Shown here in pieces: positions 18,922 to 28,411 of a stretch of 64,000 bases of DNA; position 1 is the first letter of the stretch; every line of letters begins with the position of its first letter. This DNA is from Chitinophaga horti (GTDB lineage Bacteria > Bacteroidota > Bacteroidia > Chitinophagales > Chitinophagaceae). Under the pieces are notes generated by a model. That model did not search any database, was not told the DNA's origin, and saw only the letters and a list, made by a program, of their open reading frames with translations. Location of the stretch: the NCBI RefSeq assembly GCF_022867795.2, contig NZ_CP107006.1:5022001-5086000 (forward strand). Direction: 5' to 3'. A program made the position numbers and the translations under genes.

Positions 18922-20493
18922 TTAAAAGTCGTAGTAGAATTGCCTGAAGGTCGTGCGGAGCCCGAACTGGAAGATGAGCTCCTTGTTGATAAACAAACTG
19001 TTCGTTTCCTGGCGGTGCGTTAATGAAGCTTCCAGGCGGAGGTTATACTTTGGATTGAGCACATACGCCAGCGACCCGGTGGCGTAAATCAGGTCAGTTT
19101 TGAGCCCCTGGCCAATCGTGTTGCCGTATTCGGACAATCTCAGTTCATAAGATTTGAAAATATCCTGTCCATAACTAACATCATTATTTCGATCGAGCCC
19201 ATAGTTGGAATAATTGACCTGGGCACGGGCAAACCAACGCTTATGTCCATAAGATGCGATACCTATAAACTCATTAAAATTAGCACCAAGAGGATGGGCC
19301 AATGATTGGTTATAGTGAGCATAGTTGCCTTGGGTGTTACGGAATGAATAAGTGTATGGACGGGCAGCATTAAATTCTCCCTGTAAGTCTAAACCATCGA
19401 CCTTGAAGAGGTCGAAAGCTTTGAGACCCAGTTGGGTTGCCCACTTATTGCCCCACCATCCTTCACCATTGAACATCTCCTTAATCCGAAACTCGTCAAG
19501 GACAACTTGTCCATAAGCTGTTACCTTTGGCCACAATTTGTATTTCGCGGTCATGCCCATCATTGCATTATCGGATGATCCTACCGAGTGCTCGGCAGGC
19601 CGTAAGAAAATTACGGGATTAATATATGACCAGTCAAATCCTCGTTTACGGCCCGCAGAATCGGCATCCGGCCAAATTACGGCATCGAACAGGCCGATGG
19701 AGAGTCTCTTATTAACGTTCCAGTCGAGATAATGAAAAACGCCCCACTTTTTGAGATAGCCAATGTCTTCATAAGCTTGTCCGAATGTAAGACTCTTCAA
19801 ATCCATAAACTGCGCCCACATCGACGTATACTGCACATTTCCTAGGTTTGCCGTTACTTTCAGATATGGATAGCTAAAATTGATATCAGAGAGTATCATT
19901 GAACGATAGCCATCTCCAATAAAATTAGTTCCATAACCTAATGTTAAATCCAGGTGTCTACTTGGCGAATACTGCATTAATGCATTTACGTAAGCGTAGT
20001 CGTAATATTTCCCATCGCCTCCCTTAGGCTCACCCTGCCCTGGTATAACGCGGTGTTTCAACCAAAAGCTGTCAATGTAGGCAGGCATTTTCGCCTGGTT
20101 CTCATAAAAAGAGCTTTCAAAATAAAACTTACGACCGATGTTCCCCTGTACGTGGGCACCTCTCGTGTTCGTCCATACCGTCTTACCGTTCCCCGCATTA
20201 CTTCTGCCCACATTGAAATCGCCAATCAAATCAGCAAACACATTGAAGTCATCCTGCCTTATCTCTACCAAATGCTCCAGGAAAAGCTTCCGGTACAACC
20301 ATTTTCTCTCCGAACGTTCGGTTAATGTATCTTCCCGTAAAATATTGCCCAAAGACGTATGCCGGTTGACAGAATCCAGGTAAAGTGCGCGGATATCTCT
20401 GTAATTATACATACTGATAGACGGCAGTGTGCCCTGAGCAAAGCCAGACACTACTATCAACAAAACAGCCGCTGTCAAAAAGAATGACTTCAT
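18922..20493 (-). CDS. outer-membrane beta-barrel protein, RemB/Wzi-like capsule-assembly family
   Basis: A 523-residue protein with a signal peptide (MKSFFLTAAVLLIVVSGFAQ). The rest alternates short hydrophobic and polar stretches rich in Tyr, Phe and Trp and ends in FRQFYYDF, an aromatic C-terminal strand typical of outer-membrane barrels. The segment YGTNFIGDGYRSMILSD followed by YPYLKVTANLGNVQYTSMWA resembles, from memory, the Flavobacterium gliding protein RemB and the Wzi capsule-attachment family. Its place 55 bases after the last polysaccharide gene fits a role in holding capsule to the surface. The terminator just downstream suggests it ends the operon. Family assignment is moderate, made by eye only. 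Confidence 0.65.
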   Translation of the reverse strand: MKSFFLTAAVLLIVVSGFAQGTLPSISMYNYRDIRALYLDSVNRHTSLGNILREDTLTERSERKWLYRKLFLEHLVEIRQDDFNVFADLIGDFNVGRSNAGNGKTVWTNTRGAHVQGNIGRKFYFESSFYENQAKMPAYIDSFWLKHRVIPGQGEPKGGDGKYYDYAYVNALMQYSPSRHLDLTLGYGTNFIGDGYRSMILSDINFSYPYLKVTANLGNVQYTSMWAQFMDLKSLTFGQAYEDIGYLKKWGVFHYLDWNVNKRLSIGLFDAVIWPDADSAGRKRGFDWSYINPVIFLRPAEHSVGSSDNAMMGMTAKYKLWPKVTAYGQVVLDEFRIKEMFNGEGWWGNKWATQLGLKAFDLFKVDGLDLQGEFNAARPYTYSFRNTQGNYAHYNQSLAHPLGANFNEFIGIASYGHKRWFARAQVNYSNYGLDRNNDVSYGQDIFKSYELRLSEYGNTIGQGLKTDLIYATGSLAYVLNPKYNLRLEASLTHRQETNSLFINKELIFQFGLRTTFRQFYYDF

Positions 20494-20547
20494 AATATTG
20501 GATTTAACGAACCTGCACTCGGACTACATGTATCATGCACGTTATAA

Positions 20548-21512
20548 TTAATTCGTGCTCTGGCGGATGGACGAAATCGTTCGCCGCAGGCCCTCTTCTA
20601 AACTATAAGGTGTTATAAATCCTGTGCTCTTTACCTTACCGGCATCAAATTGCGTGGTTGCACAGAATTTCTTTACACGGATGCTGCTAATGGCATACTT
20701 CTTACCGCTTACCTTTGATAAAATATCAAATGCAAGCCCCCCGCAATAGCCAACGAAATAGGGAACTTTCAATACTTTCCCTTTTTTACCCAGCTGGCCA
20801 TACACAACGTCAACCAGCTCTTTGGTAGACAAGTCAGGTTTGTCTGCATAATTATACAGCTCGTAGCCTGGTCTTACTTCAACCAACAATTTCTCCATGA
20901 ATGCGACAATGTTTTCAACATAGGCCATAGACTTTTTGTTTTCGCCACTTCCAATCATCATGAATTTGTTGGAAACTATCTGCTGAAGAAGGTTATATAC
21001 GTTTCCTTTATTTCCCTCCCCGAATACTACGGTCGGACGTATGATCCGAAGGCTTTTTTCTCCGGGTCTTTTTGTGCCCAGGCTCTTAATACTTCTTCTG
21101 CCTGCCATTTGCTTTTTCCGTAATGGTTAAACGGATCTGCCGGCATGCTCTCGTTCGGGTTGGTCTTATTCAGACCGTAGATAGCCACGGTACTGGTAAA
21201 CACGATGTTGGATATCCCTAAACTATCCATCACATCCAGCACATTTTGCGTGCCTTCGACATTTACATCGTAATAAAGTCTAGTCGGCGTTACGTCGTCG
21301 CGATGTTCCGCAGCTAATAGTACCACAACATCGCTGGCTACCATTGCCTTTGTAAGCTCTTCTCGTGAACATACATTCGCCAGGAGCGTAATTTCGGGCA
21401 CCGTCCGGGACTGCGCCTTGTCAATGTTTGTTACTTCGTGTTTTGAAGTCATCAATCTCCTTATCAAAGCTGTTCCGATAAAGCCGGATCCCCCGATGAT
21501 AGTAATCTTCAT
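20548..21512 (-). pseudogene. NAD-dependent epimerase/dehydratase (WbpV/WbpK-like), frameshifted
   Basis: The 5' part (21512 to about 21060) starts with the Rossmann motif GGSGFIGTALIRR and has the catalytic pattern TSTVAIYG...YGKSK. The 3' part, in another frame (to 20548), continues with SLRIIRPTVVFGEGNKGNVY and a normal C-terminus. The frames join at a run of six T on the plus strand (21054-21059); one more base would give EKKSLRIIRPTVVFG and an unbroken protein of about 321 residues. Intact members reduce or epimerise C4 of UDP-4-keto-6-deoxy-HexNAc, giving for example UDP-QuiNAc or UDP-FucNAc. In other O-antigen loci the gene often neighbours the initiating WbpL-type transferase, which is absent here. 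True pseudogene, switching gene or sequencing error cannot be told apart from this window. Confidence 0.8.
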
Positions 21513-21574
21513 AATTCAATTTTAATATAAGCTCAAATATATCAACATAACATCAATCAGCGCTATTAAGCCCA

Positions 21575-22389
21575 CTACTTTCTCAGCACTGTTTTATATA
21601 TGACTTGCAGAAGTCCTTTGGGAAGCATCCTGACTAGGGCTCTGCTTACGGCATTTTTGTAAAACTCTGTTGCGCTCAGAAAGCCTTCGTTTCGCATTAA
21701 GCGGAAAAACTCGATATCCTTCCGTATATAGGCCATTCCACGCCGGCGTCCCACCATATCGTTGCCGATACGGGCATGTACTAAAACCTCCTGTATATTA
21801 TGTAGTATAGCACCGGCTTTCATCATTTTGTACCACAGATGATAGTCTTCCAACATACGGTTATGCCAGTAACTTCCTGCAGCCAATGCCACTTTCTTTC
21901 TAAAAAAAACAGTCATGTGGTTCATTGGATTCCTCTTCTTCATATACCGGCAAATATCCTGATGGTACTCTGGCACCCGGCGCTCCCTTCCTATATCGCC
22001 CGGTTCTGCCCCAAATTCGCTGATAAACGCCCCTAAAATATCTACCTTCGGATGGTCCTGCAGGAATTTCACCTGCTTTTCAAACCGCTCCGGTATAGCC
22101 AGATCATCGGAATCCATCCGGGCCACCCACTCGTTACGGCATGCGCGCAACCCGGTATCCATGGCTACACCCATTCCCATATTCCGTTCTAACCTGACAA
22201 CCGTGAAAAGCCTTTCGTGTTCAGTAGTATATTTTTCTATGACTTCATCAAGCTGGTCGGTCAACGGCCCATCTGCAACGATCAGTATTTCCTCTGGAAG
22301 TACCGTCTGGAAAAGCATTGAATCAACTGCTGAAGAAAAAAAGCGGGGTTTTCCTTATGGTACACCGGTATCAAAACTGAGAACTTCAT
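21575..22389 (-). pseudogene. family 2 glycosyltransferase, frameshifted near the N-terminus
   Basis: An ATG at 22389, nine bases past the previous gene's stop, begins MKFSVLIPVYHKENPAFF, the usual GT2 N-terminus. The remainder (from 22318) is in another frame: MLFQTVLPEEILIVADGPL, then the metal-binding ARMDSDD motif and a C-terminal helix region. The two frames are joined if the seven-A run on the plus strand (22336-22342) had eight A, giving PAFFSSAVDSMLFQ. The restored enzyme would have about 271 residues. GT-A fold enzymes of this type add one sugar from a nucleotide donor to the growing repeat unit at the inner face of the membrane. The shortened 247-codon ORF from the internal ATG lacks the first beta strand of the nucleotide-binding fold and would probably be inactive. 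Confidence 0.8.
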
Positions 22390-22397
22390 ACTGATTG

Positions 22398-23519
22398 TTA
22401 TAAGTTGTTAACGGTCAAAACATCTACGAATTTAATCTCTTGCTCCAGCGGACTGAATTTTGAGAGCTGATCGGGAATGTGGGCAATATATCGCTCCCTG
22501 TTTGTAATCAGCTCGTACATACCGTCGGCGATAGCATCCGGACTATCAACGTTTTCACAAATGACGCCAGCCTGGCCAACGACTTCCGGCAACGAGGAGC
22601 TATTGGCTACGATGGATGGTTTGCTGAAATACATCCCCTCCAGCGGCGGGATCCCGAAACCTTCATACTTACTCAGGTATACAATTCCGGAGCACTCCTT
22701 GATGAACCGTTCCTTTTCTGGATCAGGCAGATAATCTGTAAAAACTATCTTGTCATTCATGGACAGCTTTTCGGCCGCGGCAAAGATACCGTCATAATTC
22801 CAGCCCTTTTTACCTATAATGATATACCTGAAATGGGGCAGGTTATATTTTTCTATAAGCCGTTTGAAGCCTTTCATTGAGTTTTCTAGGTTTTTCCCGG
22901 GCTCAATCGTGCAGATCGTAACAAGCGTTGGGAGGCATGATTGCTCCGCCTGAAAACGAGTAGCGGGTAAAAAATTGTACACTACCTTAACCTTTTTTGA
23001 AGGGATGCCGGTGAGAAACAATATATCCTTTTTCGAATGCTCCGAAACTGTGATTACCATATCTGAAAGCCGCGACGCCCACTTTGATATAGCCCGTACA
23101 TATATTCCCCTTAACCGACCGTATTTCTCCCGGATGAAGAAAGGGATCATGTCGTGTACAGTACATACGTACTTCACCTTTCTTCCGATGACCACCGCCA
23201 ACAAAGGCATCACGGGCGTCGGCGCATAATAGGAGCCCTTTTTCCCGACAAATAAAAACGGCATAACCAATTGCTCATACAATATGCGCATCAGAAAGCT
23301 ATTCATCTTCTTCACGGGCCTGAGGATAATCCTCTTATCGTCTGGAATAGAAAAAACAGTTCTTACATCCAGCTGATCGTTGCAAAATATGTGAACTTCA
23401 TCAAATTTCGGGAACAGGCGTTCCTCGTAATTTATTTGTTCAAATAAACGCTTCATGAAATACCCCGCACCAGCAATTTGACGTGAGCTAAAATTTAGTA
23501 AGTTAATGTACAACGTCAT
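22398..23519 (-). CDS. family 4 glycosyltransferase (GT-B fold)
   Basis: A 373-residue protein. The C-terminal half carries the retaining GT4 pattern: TICTIEPGKNLENSMKGF, a GKKGWNYDGIF loop, VFTDYLPDPEKERFIKECSG and the donor-binding YLSKYEGFGIPPLEGM. The N-terminal half has the acceptor domain, including VCTVHDMIPFF, which is common in mannosyl- and rhamnosyltransferase-like members. Its start overlaps the end of the polymerase gene by 17 bases, so translation is probably coupled. It should add one residue of the polysaccharide repeat; donor and linkage cannot be assigned. Confidence 0.88.
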   Translation of the reverse strand: MTLYINLLNFSSRQIAGAGYFMKRLFEQINYEERLFPKFDEVHIFCNDQLDVRTVFSIPDDKRIILRPVKKMNSFLMRILYEQLVMPFLFVGKKGSYYAPTPVMPLLAVVIGRKVKYVCTVHDMIPFFIREKYGRLRGIYVRAISKWASRLSDMVITVSEHSKKDILFLTGIPSKKVKVVYNFLPATRFQAEQSCLPTLVTICTIEPGKNLENSMKGFKRLIEKYNLPHFRYIIIGKKGWNYDGIFAAAEKLSMNDKIVFTDYLPDPEKERFIKECSGIVYLSKYEGFGIPPLEGMYFSKPSIVANSSSLPEVVGQAGVICENVDSPDAIADGMYELITNRERYIAHIPDQLSKFSPLEQEIKFVDVLTVNNL

Positions 23520-24639
23520 GATTTGCTTTGGGTTTAAAACAGAAACTAACTAAATATTGTATAGCCAGGTAGATAACTGTTAATGGTGCAATGCCGAAGT
23601 AGTAAAGAATAAGCGAGGCGTTGTTCTTACCCGATTTCAGAAAAATCTGGTAAGTGTATTTTCTGAGAAATCCTGTAAAAAATCCTATGATAATGACACT
23701 ATAAAAACCGAAATCCGCATAGATTGTACCTAATCCAAATGAAGGCATATAATTCGCGGCTGCCTCATCCGGTAAGAAATCATAGTTCAGAATGGCAAAT
23801 CCGAATGCGACCGGTTTGCCCGGCCACACCAACCGGGGAATGTACTTGTACCATGAGGAAACGTAAATTTCCCCATGATAAAGCTCAGCTCTTGGCTTCG
23901 ACAATTCGTCCAGCAGAAAAGACTGCTTCTCATAGATATCGAAGTAACGGATAGCGGCCAGAAAAGGGTTTTCGAAATAGGTGCGGGACTGCATGAAATG
24001 GTAGCCGATAAATAACAAAAAGATCGGCACTGCCCATATCAACATCTTCTGAAACTTTATCCCTCTATATTCCTCGAAGAAAATGGCAAAAAATAACAGG
24101 AGGTTGAAAATTGCGAACTTGTTACCCGAAAACACTAGCAAGAACATCAACCCGATCGTAAAAGGGGTAAATTTCCGCTTATGAGCAAGCAATAGCATGA
24201 TACTGAGGAAAAGAAACGTTTTGCCCAAGTCATATAACGAAGCGAATTGACTGAACACCACAGTCTCATAATAACATCTGATGCCTCCCAGGGTAAGTCC
24301 GCATGCGAACAGAATTGGTAACGTGGGAGCAATAAATACACCTGCCGTCGCCAGATCTACTCCGGCCACACGCGAGGGACTATTAATAGACGCCAGTGAA
24401 AAAGATTTCAGATTCGTCATCGTACCCGCAAACAATGCTGTCACATAGGCAATGATAACCCAGTCTGACTTCACATTATCTTCAGATTCGGGGAATACGC
24501 CCACCATAATAAGTTGCGGAACGATCAGAAAAAGCAATGGGAAGTGCGCCTCGAAGAAGAATGGGTTCATCAGAACGCCAAACTTCCTGACAGATAAGAA
24601 TATCAGAAACAAGACATATAGAAAAGCAAAAATCAGCAT
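23503..24639 (-). CDS. O-antigen/capsule polymerase (Wzy-like)
   Basis: A 378-residue protein with about ten to twelve hydrophobic segments and little else. A periplasmic loop at about residues 215-300 contains HFMQSRTYFENPFLAAIRYF and the region EIYVSSWYKYIPRLVWPGKP. The W-P-G-K-P motif and the long loop before the last helices are typical of oligosaccharide repeat-unit polymerases. Wzy proteins join repeat units on undecaprenyl diphosphate at the periplasmic face. Being the only such protein in a locus that also has Wzx and Wzz, it is the natural polymerase. It overlaps the following gene by 17 bases. Confidence 0.8.
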   Translation of the reverse strand: MLIFAFLYVLFLIFLSVRKFGVLMNPFFFEAHFPLLFLIVPQLIMVGVFPESEDNVKSDWVIIAYVTALFAGTMTNLKSFSLASINSPSRVAGVDLATAGVFIAPTLPILFACGLTLGGIRCYYETVVFSQFASLYDLGKTFLFLSIMLLLAHKRKFTPFTIGLMFLLVFSGNKFAIFNLLLFFAIFFEEYRGIKFQKMLIWAVPIFLLFIGYHFMQSRTYFENPFLAAIRYFDIYEKQSFLLDELSKPRAELYHGEIYVSSWYKYIPRLVWPGKPVAFGFAILNYDFLPDEAAANYMPSFGLGTIYADFGFYSVIIIGFFTGFLRKYTYQIFLKSGKNNASLILYYFGIAPLTVIYLAIQYLVSFCFKPKANHDVVH

Positions 24640-24647
24640 ATTTATTC

Positions 24648-25925
24648 TTATATGTGCAAGAGTTTCTCAACTGCACTTAACTCAGCTTTGAACCGGTCTT
24701 CCCAGCTCCATATTTTTTCTGACCGGGTTGTTTCGAGATTAGCTTTTAACCTTACCTGCTCACTTTCGTTTTTTAATACGGCTACCACATCGACTGCAAT
24801 GGTTTCGACCTCAGTTTGCTGCAGGTCTTTGGCATCATCTATATCATATATAAGCCCGTTGTAATTGTGTTGTATCCAATTGCCTGTACCGCCATTATTT
24901 AACGTCACGATCAGCTTGTTTGCCTGGATGGCCTCAATAAGCGGGTTTCCTACATTCGACCCTTCATACATAGAAATGAATACGTCCGCAGCACCAAGAA
25001 TGTGTTTAACCTCTGATTGGTTAACGGCACCTAAAAAAGTAACGCTCGAGCTTATTCCCAAAGATTCGGCCAACATTTCAAATTCCGTCCGCTTAGCACC
25101 TTCCCCTACAATCACGTAGTGCGCGTCAATAAGTCCTAATTGCATGGTGGCATGTGCAAAAGTTCGTAAACACCGGTCAACACGCTTATGATCATCCAAC
25201 CGGCTGACAGATATCCATACATGGGCCACGGCATCTAACCCCAGCGACTTCCTGTATTCCAGGCTTTTAGCGGGGTCAGCGGGCGTTTGGTCCACGCCGT
25301 TCACCAGGAACCTGAGGTTATTCAGATGTTTGGAAGATAACTGGCGTAACACCCAATCTCCCTCTGTACCGTCGTTGGTCATGATACACAGGTCCGAACT
25401 TGTTCTTAACCCGTAAAAGGTTTCCGCGTTTGTTACCTTACGTTGCCAGTATCCTCTTCGCAGCCATTCCCTGACAAAAACAACGCCCTGGAAGCGAGCA
25501 ATTACACGTGACTTACCAGATAACCGGAATACTTTTAACAACCTTGCTGCCAAAAAACCTGGCATCTCGTAACCATAAAGCACGTCCACCTTATTACCGG
25601 CGAGATATCTTCGGCCTTTTAGAAAAAGCATGATGATCGCAAGGTAACGGCGCAGGCGCACTAAGACTGCTACGAGCACTTTGTTATTAAGCTTGTTAAG
25701 CAAATTGGTGCCGGGAATCTCGAATCGCCGAACATCTACTCCTTCCGGAACGATCGGGTCTTCATAGTAGTAATTCCCTTTGTTAGAGCTATCCCTGGCC
25801 ACTATGTAAATCACCTTCCACCCCGCCTTTACATATGCCTCCGGCGTTTTTCTGATAACCTGGATCGACTTAGCCTTAAAATCATCTCCGGACAAAAACA
25901 ACACGCTGTTAACTGGTGACATCAT
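24648..25925 (-). CDS. family 4 glycosyltransferase (GT-B fold)
   Basis: Started at the ATG at 25925, which overlaps the stop codon of the preceding gene as TAATG, the protein has 425 residues and begins MMSPVNSVLFLSGDDF. An in-frame ATG 48 bases upstream lies inside the preceding gene and is less likely. The C-terminal half has WISVSRLDDHKRVDRCLRTF, YVIVGEGAKRTEF, VTFLGAVNQSEV and a donor site VFISMYEGSNVGNPLIEA. The Glu/Ser/Asn pattern there differs a little from the classic EGFG. It probably adds one sugar of the repeat unit; donor unknown. Confidence 0.85.
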   Translation of the reverse strand: MMSPVNSVLFLSGDDFKAKSIQVIRKTPEAYVKAGWKVIYIVARDSSNKGNYYYEDPIVPEGVDVRRFEIPGTNLLNKLNNKVLVAVLVRLRRYLAIIMLFLKGRRYLAGNKVDVLYGYEMPGFLAARLLKVFRLSGKSRVIARFQGVVFVREWLRRGYWQRKVTNAETFYGLRTSSDLCIMTNDGTEGDWVLRQLSSKHLNNLRFLVNGVDQTPADPAKSLEYRKSLGLDAVAHVWISVSRLDDHKRVDRCLRTFAHATMQLGLIDAHYVIVGEGAKRTEFEMLAESLGISSSVTFLGAVNQSEVKHILGAADVFISMYEGSNVGNPLIEAIQANKLIVTLNNGGTGNWIQHNYNGLIYDIDDAKDLQQTEVETIAVDVVAVLKNESEQVRLKANLETTRSEKIWSWEDRFKAELSAVEKLLHI

Positions 25926-27031
25926 TACGCGTTTTTTTTGCCTTTCAGCTTTCTCCAGATATTGAAAATCCATTCGTCCGATGCGTAATCAAGATGTTGC
26001 TTCGGAGGCGCCGCCATCATGGCCCCGAACTCTTCCTCGGAAAAACCGAGTTTCTTGAGTACGTATTGCCTGTCGTTCTTCAACTGTATCGGATCGTAAA
26101 TATCTTTTGCTAATTCTTGCAGAGCCTCGTCGCGGGTGATCTCACCATTGCGGATCTGGGCAGATAAGTGCACTTTACGCTTATCGAACTTGAATTTCGT
26201 GGGCAAGATATAAGCCTGGTAAAACTTCGTAAATACAGACTCATAGTGTTTTCCACCGTAGTATTCCCAGCCAAACTCTCTTTTCAGCGCTTCCATGGCA
26301 TCTACCTTACTGTAATTCACACCGTTCAGGATCTCAATGTAAGTACCGCCCAAACCAAATAACTTACTCAATTGAAACTTCACAGAGTTCATCGTCGGGA
26401 AGTTTTTAATCTTCTTTGTTCCGAACTTACTTTGAATATCCCTGATATTCGTTAAATCCTGCTTCCTCCAAATCCATTTCAACGGCATCCCGTGCTCCGT
26501 TACATAGTTACTTCCAGACAAAATATATTTCAGCTTATATTTTTTTCTAAGCTGAAACATAGTTGCCATGATAGCATGGTCGGTTAACATTTCAATGTCT
26601 ACCACTCCCGCCTTGAAAAAAGATCTTTGCAAGTCTTTGAACTCCGGCCAGTCAATAACATAGGTTGCCAGGTCATAATTGCACTTCTGTACAATTTTTT
26701 TGATATTCGATACCGCAATCTCGGAGTTCCAGCCATTATCGAAATGCACACAGAGTGCTTTCAAACCAAGTTTATGCGCTAACAACGCCACATAGGAGCT
26801 ATCAACACCGCCGCTCAATCCGATCACGCAATCATATTTATTAGCATCGCTATGCACCATCTGCTTGATCTTCGCAAGATTCTCCTGCTCCTGTTCGGCA
26901 GTAAACTTCATTTTGGGAAGAACGATCGCAGCTTCCAAACAATAATTACATACTCCCTGCGCATCAAAACGGATATCAGGATCCGTGGTATCCATGACGC
27001 ATTTGGTGCATTGCTGTTGTGTATTTTGCAT
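25925..27031 (-). CDS. wbpG: N-acetyl sugar amidotransferase (WbpG-like)
   Basis: A 368-residue protein. The N-terminus carries a zinc-ribbon-like CTKC...CNYC arrangement. At about residue 65 lies the ATP-pyrophosphatase P-loop VIGLSGGVDSSYVALLAHKL. This is the layout of WbpG (O antigen), LegG/PtmG-like and related amidotransferases, which activate an acetamido carbonyl with ATP and accept ammonia to form an acetamidino group. The next two genes encode the glutaminase (HisH-like) and channel (HisF-like) subunits, which is exactly the P. aeruginosa O5 trio. The substrate is inferred to be the 3-acetamido group of the diacetamido uronic acid made by the wbpABED-like genes upstream. Confidence 0.88.
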   Translation of the reverse strand: MQNTQQQCTKCVMDTTDPDIRFDAQGVCNYCLEAAIVLPKMKFTAEQEQENLAKIKQMVHSDANKYDCVIGLSGGVDSSYVALLAHKLGLKALCVHFDNGWNSEIAVSNIKKIVQKCNYDLATYVIDWPEFKDLQRSFFKAGVVDIEMLTDHAIMATMFQLRKKYKLKYILSGSNYVTEHGMPLKWIWRKQDLTNIRDIQSKFGTKKIKNFPTMNSVKFQLSKLFGLGGTYIEILNGVNYSKVDAMEALKREFGWEYYGGKHYESVFTKFYQAYILPTKFKFDKRKVHLSAQIRNGEITRDEALQELAKDIYDPIQLKNDRQYVLKKLGFSEEEFGAMMAAPPKQHLDYASDEWIFNIWRKLKGKKNA

Positions 27032-27039
27032 AAGTCTAG

Positions 27040-27798
27040 TTACTTATTAATTTCGTTTAATTCTGATGATGAGGGATAAGATATGAGAACGGCGCGGTGC
27101 GGCCCCTGGTATACAAAGAGGCTTCCCGCCGCTGCCGCAGAAGCCCCCGATTTTATTGCTTTTTTGAAATCCATCACAGTGGATGCGCCACCGCAGGCGA
27201 TCAATGGCACGCTCACCTGTTCGCTCACCCTGGTGATCAAGTCAAAATCATAACCAGCATAGGTGCCATCGCGGTCAACGACATTCAAAAATATTTCCCC
27301 GACACCCGCGTCTTCGAGGCGTTTTGCGTGCGCCAGCACATCTGTGCCTGTCACCTTTCCTTTAACATGATCGTAAACCAGTTGTTTACCCCACATATTT
27401 TTCTTTACATCAATCGCACCAACTATTGTTGAACTTCCGAATCTCGCACTGGCCTGCTCAACCAACTGTACACTTTCCAGCGCCTTATGATTAATAACAA
27501 CCTTTTCGATCCCGATCCTGAGTATCCTTTCTATATGCTGCAAAGAATTAATGCCGCCGCCGTAGCAGAGTGGCATAAAACACTCAGTAGACAAGTCCTC
27601 GAGCATGCTCCAATCAGGGTCGGTGTTCTTTTTGGAAGCATCTATATCGAGAAAAATAAGTTCATCTACTTCTTTTTCGTTGAATATTTTCACCGCATTT
27701 ATCGGGTCTCCCACGTAGCTCCCCTTATCGAACTTTTGTGTTTTCACTAAACCTCCCTCTCTCAATAGCAGACACGGGATGATTCTTGCACGTAGCAT
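27040..27798 (-). CDS. hisF2: HisF-like subunit of the sugar amidotransferase (WbuZ family)
   Basis: A 252-residue (beta/alpha)8 protein. The N-terminus reads RIIPCLLLREGGLVKTQKF where histidine-pathway HisF has PCLDV, so the first catalytic Asp is Leu here. The second Asp is kept (VGAIDVKK). Phosphate-binding Gly motifs remain (CYGGGINS, ACGGAST). Loss of the first Asp is typical of the WbuZ/HisF2 branch that passes ammonia but no longer performs the cyclase reaction. It lies between the HisH-like and WbpG-like genes with gaps of four and eight bases. No other his genes are present, which argues against histidine biosynthesis. Confidence 0.88.
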   Translation of the reverse strand: MLRARIIPCLLLREGGLVKTQKFDKGSYVGDPINAVKIFNEKEVDELIFLDIDASKKNTDPDWSMLEDLSTECFMPLCYGGGINSLQHIERILRIGIEKVVINHKALESVQLVEQASARFGSSTIVGAIDVKKNMWGKQLVYDHVKGKVTGTDVLAHAKRLEDAGVGEIFLNVVDRDGTYAGYDFDLITRVSEQVSVPLIACGGASTVMDFKKAIKSGASAAAAGSLFVYQGPHRAVLISYPSSSELNEINK

Positions 27799-27802
27799 TT
27801 GC

Positions 27803-28411
27803 TTAATATTTTGTCATAAAATTCCTCAGCAACTCCATTCCGAATTTATGGCTCTTCTCGGGATGAAATTGCACGCCCAAAATGTTCTCTTTCTCGAACG
27901 CTGAAGCAAAAGGCCCTGCATACGCAGTCTCCAGCAATGTATCCCCCGGATCGTTCGGCTTCACATAATACGAGTGAACGAAGTAAAACCTGCGGTCGGT
28001 ATAAGCTCCCTCTAACAATTTAGATTCCTTCACTTTCGTTACCGCATTCCACCCCATGTGCGGAATCTTGAGGCCGGGCTGTGAAGGAAAGCGAACAACG
28101 TGCGCATCTATCCAGCCGAGACCACTCAGTTCACCCTCTTCACTCGCTTTGGTCATCAATTGCATACCAAGGCAAATACCTAAAACAGGAACCTTTTCAA
28201 CCAGCGCCTTATGGTTTAGGATGGGCAACCACCCCCGCTCATTAAGATGTTTCATCCCGGAATCAAATGCGCCCACCCCCGGAAGAATGATACGGGAGGC
28301 TTTCTCCAGTTCTTCCGGCGTATCAACAATAACAGATTCATGCTGAATCCTGCTGAGCATATTCCTGATCGAGCCAAGATTTCCTAGTCCGTAATTGACA
28401 ATAGCGATCAT
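27803..28411 (-). CDS. hisH2: HisH-like glutamine amidotransferase subunit
   Basis: A 202-residue class I glutaminase. It opens IAIVNYGLGNLGSIRNML and has the oxyanion and nucleophile region LPGVGAFDSGM...VLGICLGMQLM (catalytic Cys). The His-Glu pair is in GVQFHPEKSH near the C-terminus. It should release ammonia from glutamine and deliver it through the HisF-like barrel to the WbpG-like enzyme. The start overlaps the upstream glycosyltransferase stop by four bases (ATGA), indicating coupled translation. Length and motifs are complete. Confidence 0.9.
   Translation of the reverse strand: MIAIVNYGLGNLGSIRNMLSRIQHESVIVDTPEELEKASRIILPGVGAFDSGMKHLNERGWLPILNHKALVEKVPVLGICLGMQLMTKASEEGELSGLGWIDAHVVRFPSQPGLKIPHMGWNAVTKVKESKLLEGAYTDRRFYFVHSYYVKPNDPGDTLLETAYAGPFASAFEKENILGVQFHPEKSHKFGMELLRNFMTKY

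Noticed and set aside
27040-28411. HisF and HisH as part of histidine biosynthesis
   Set aside because: They sit beside WbpG in a polysaccharide operon, no other his genes are present, and the HisF-like protein lacks the first catalytic Asp.
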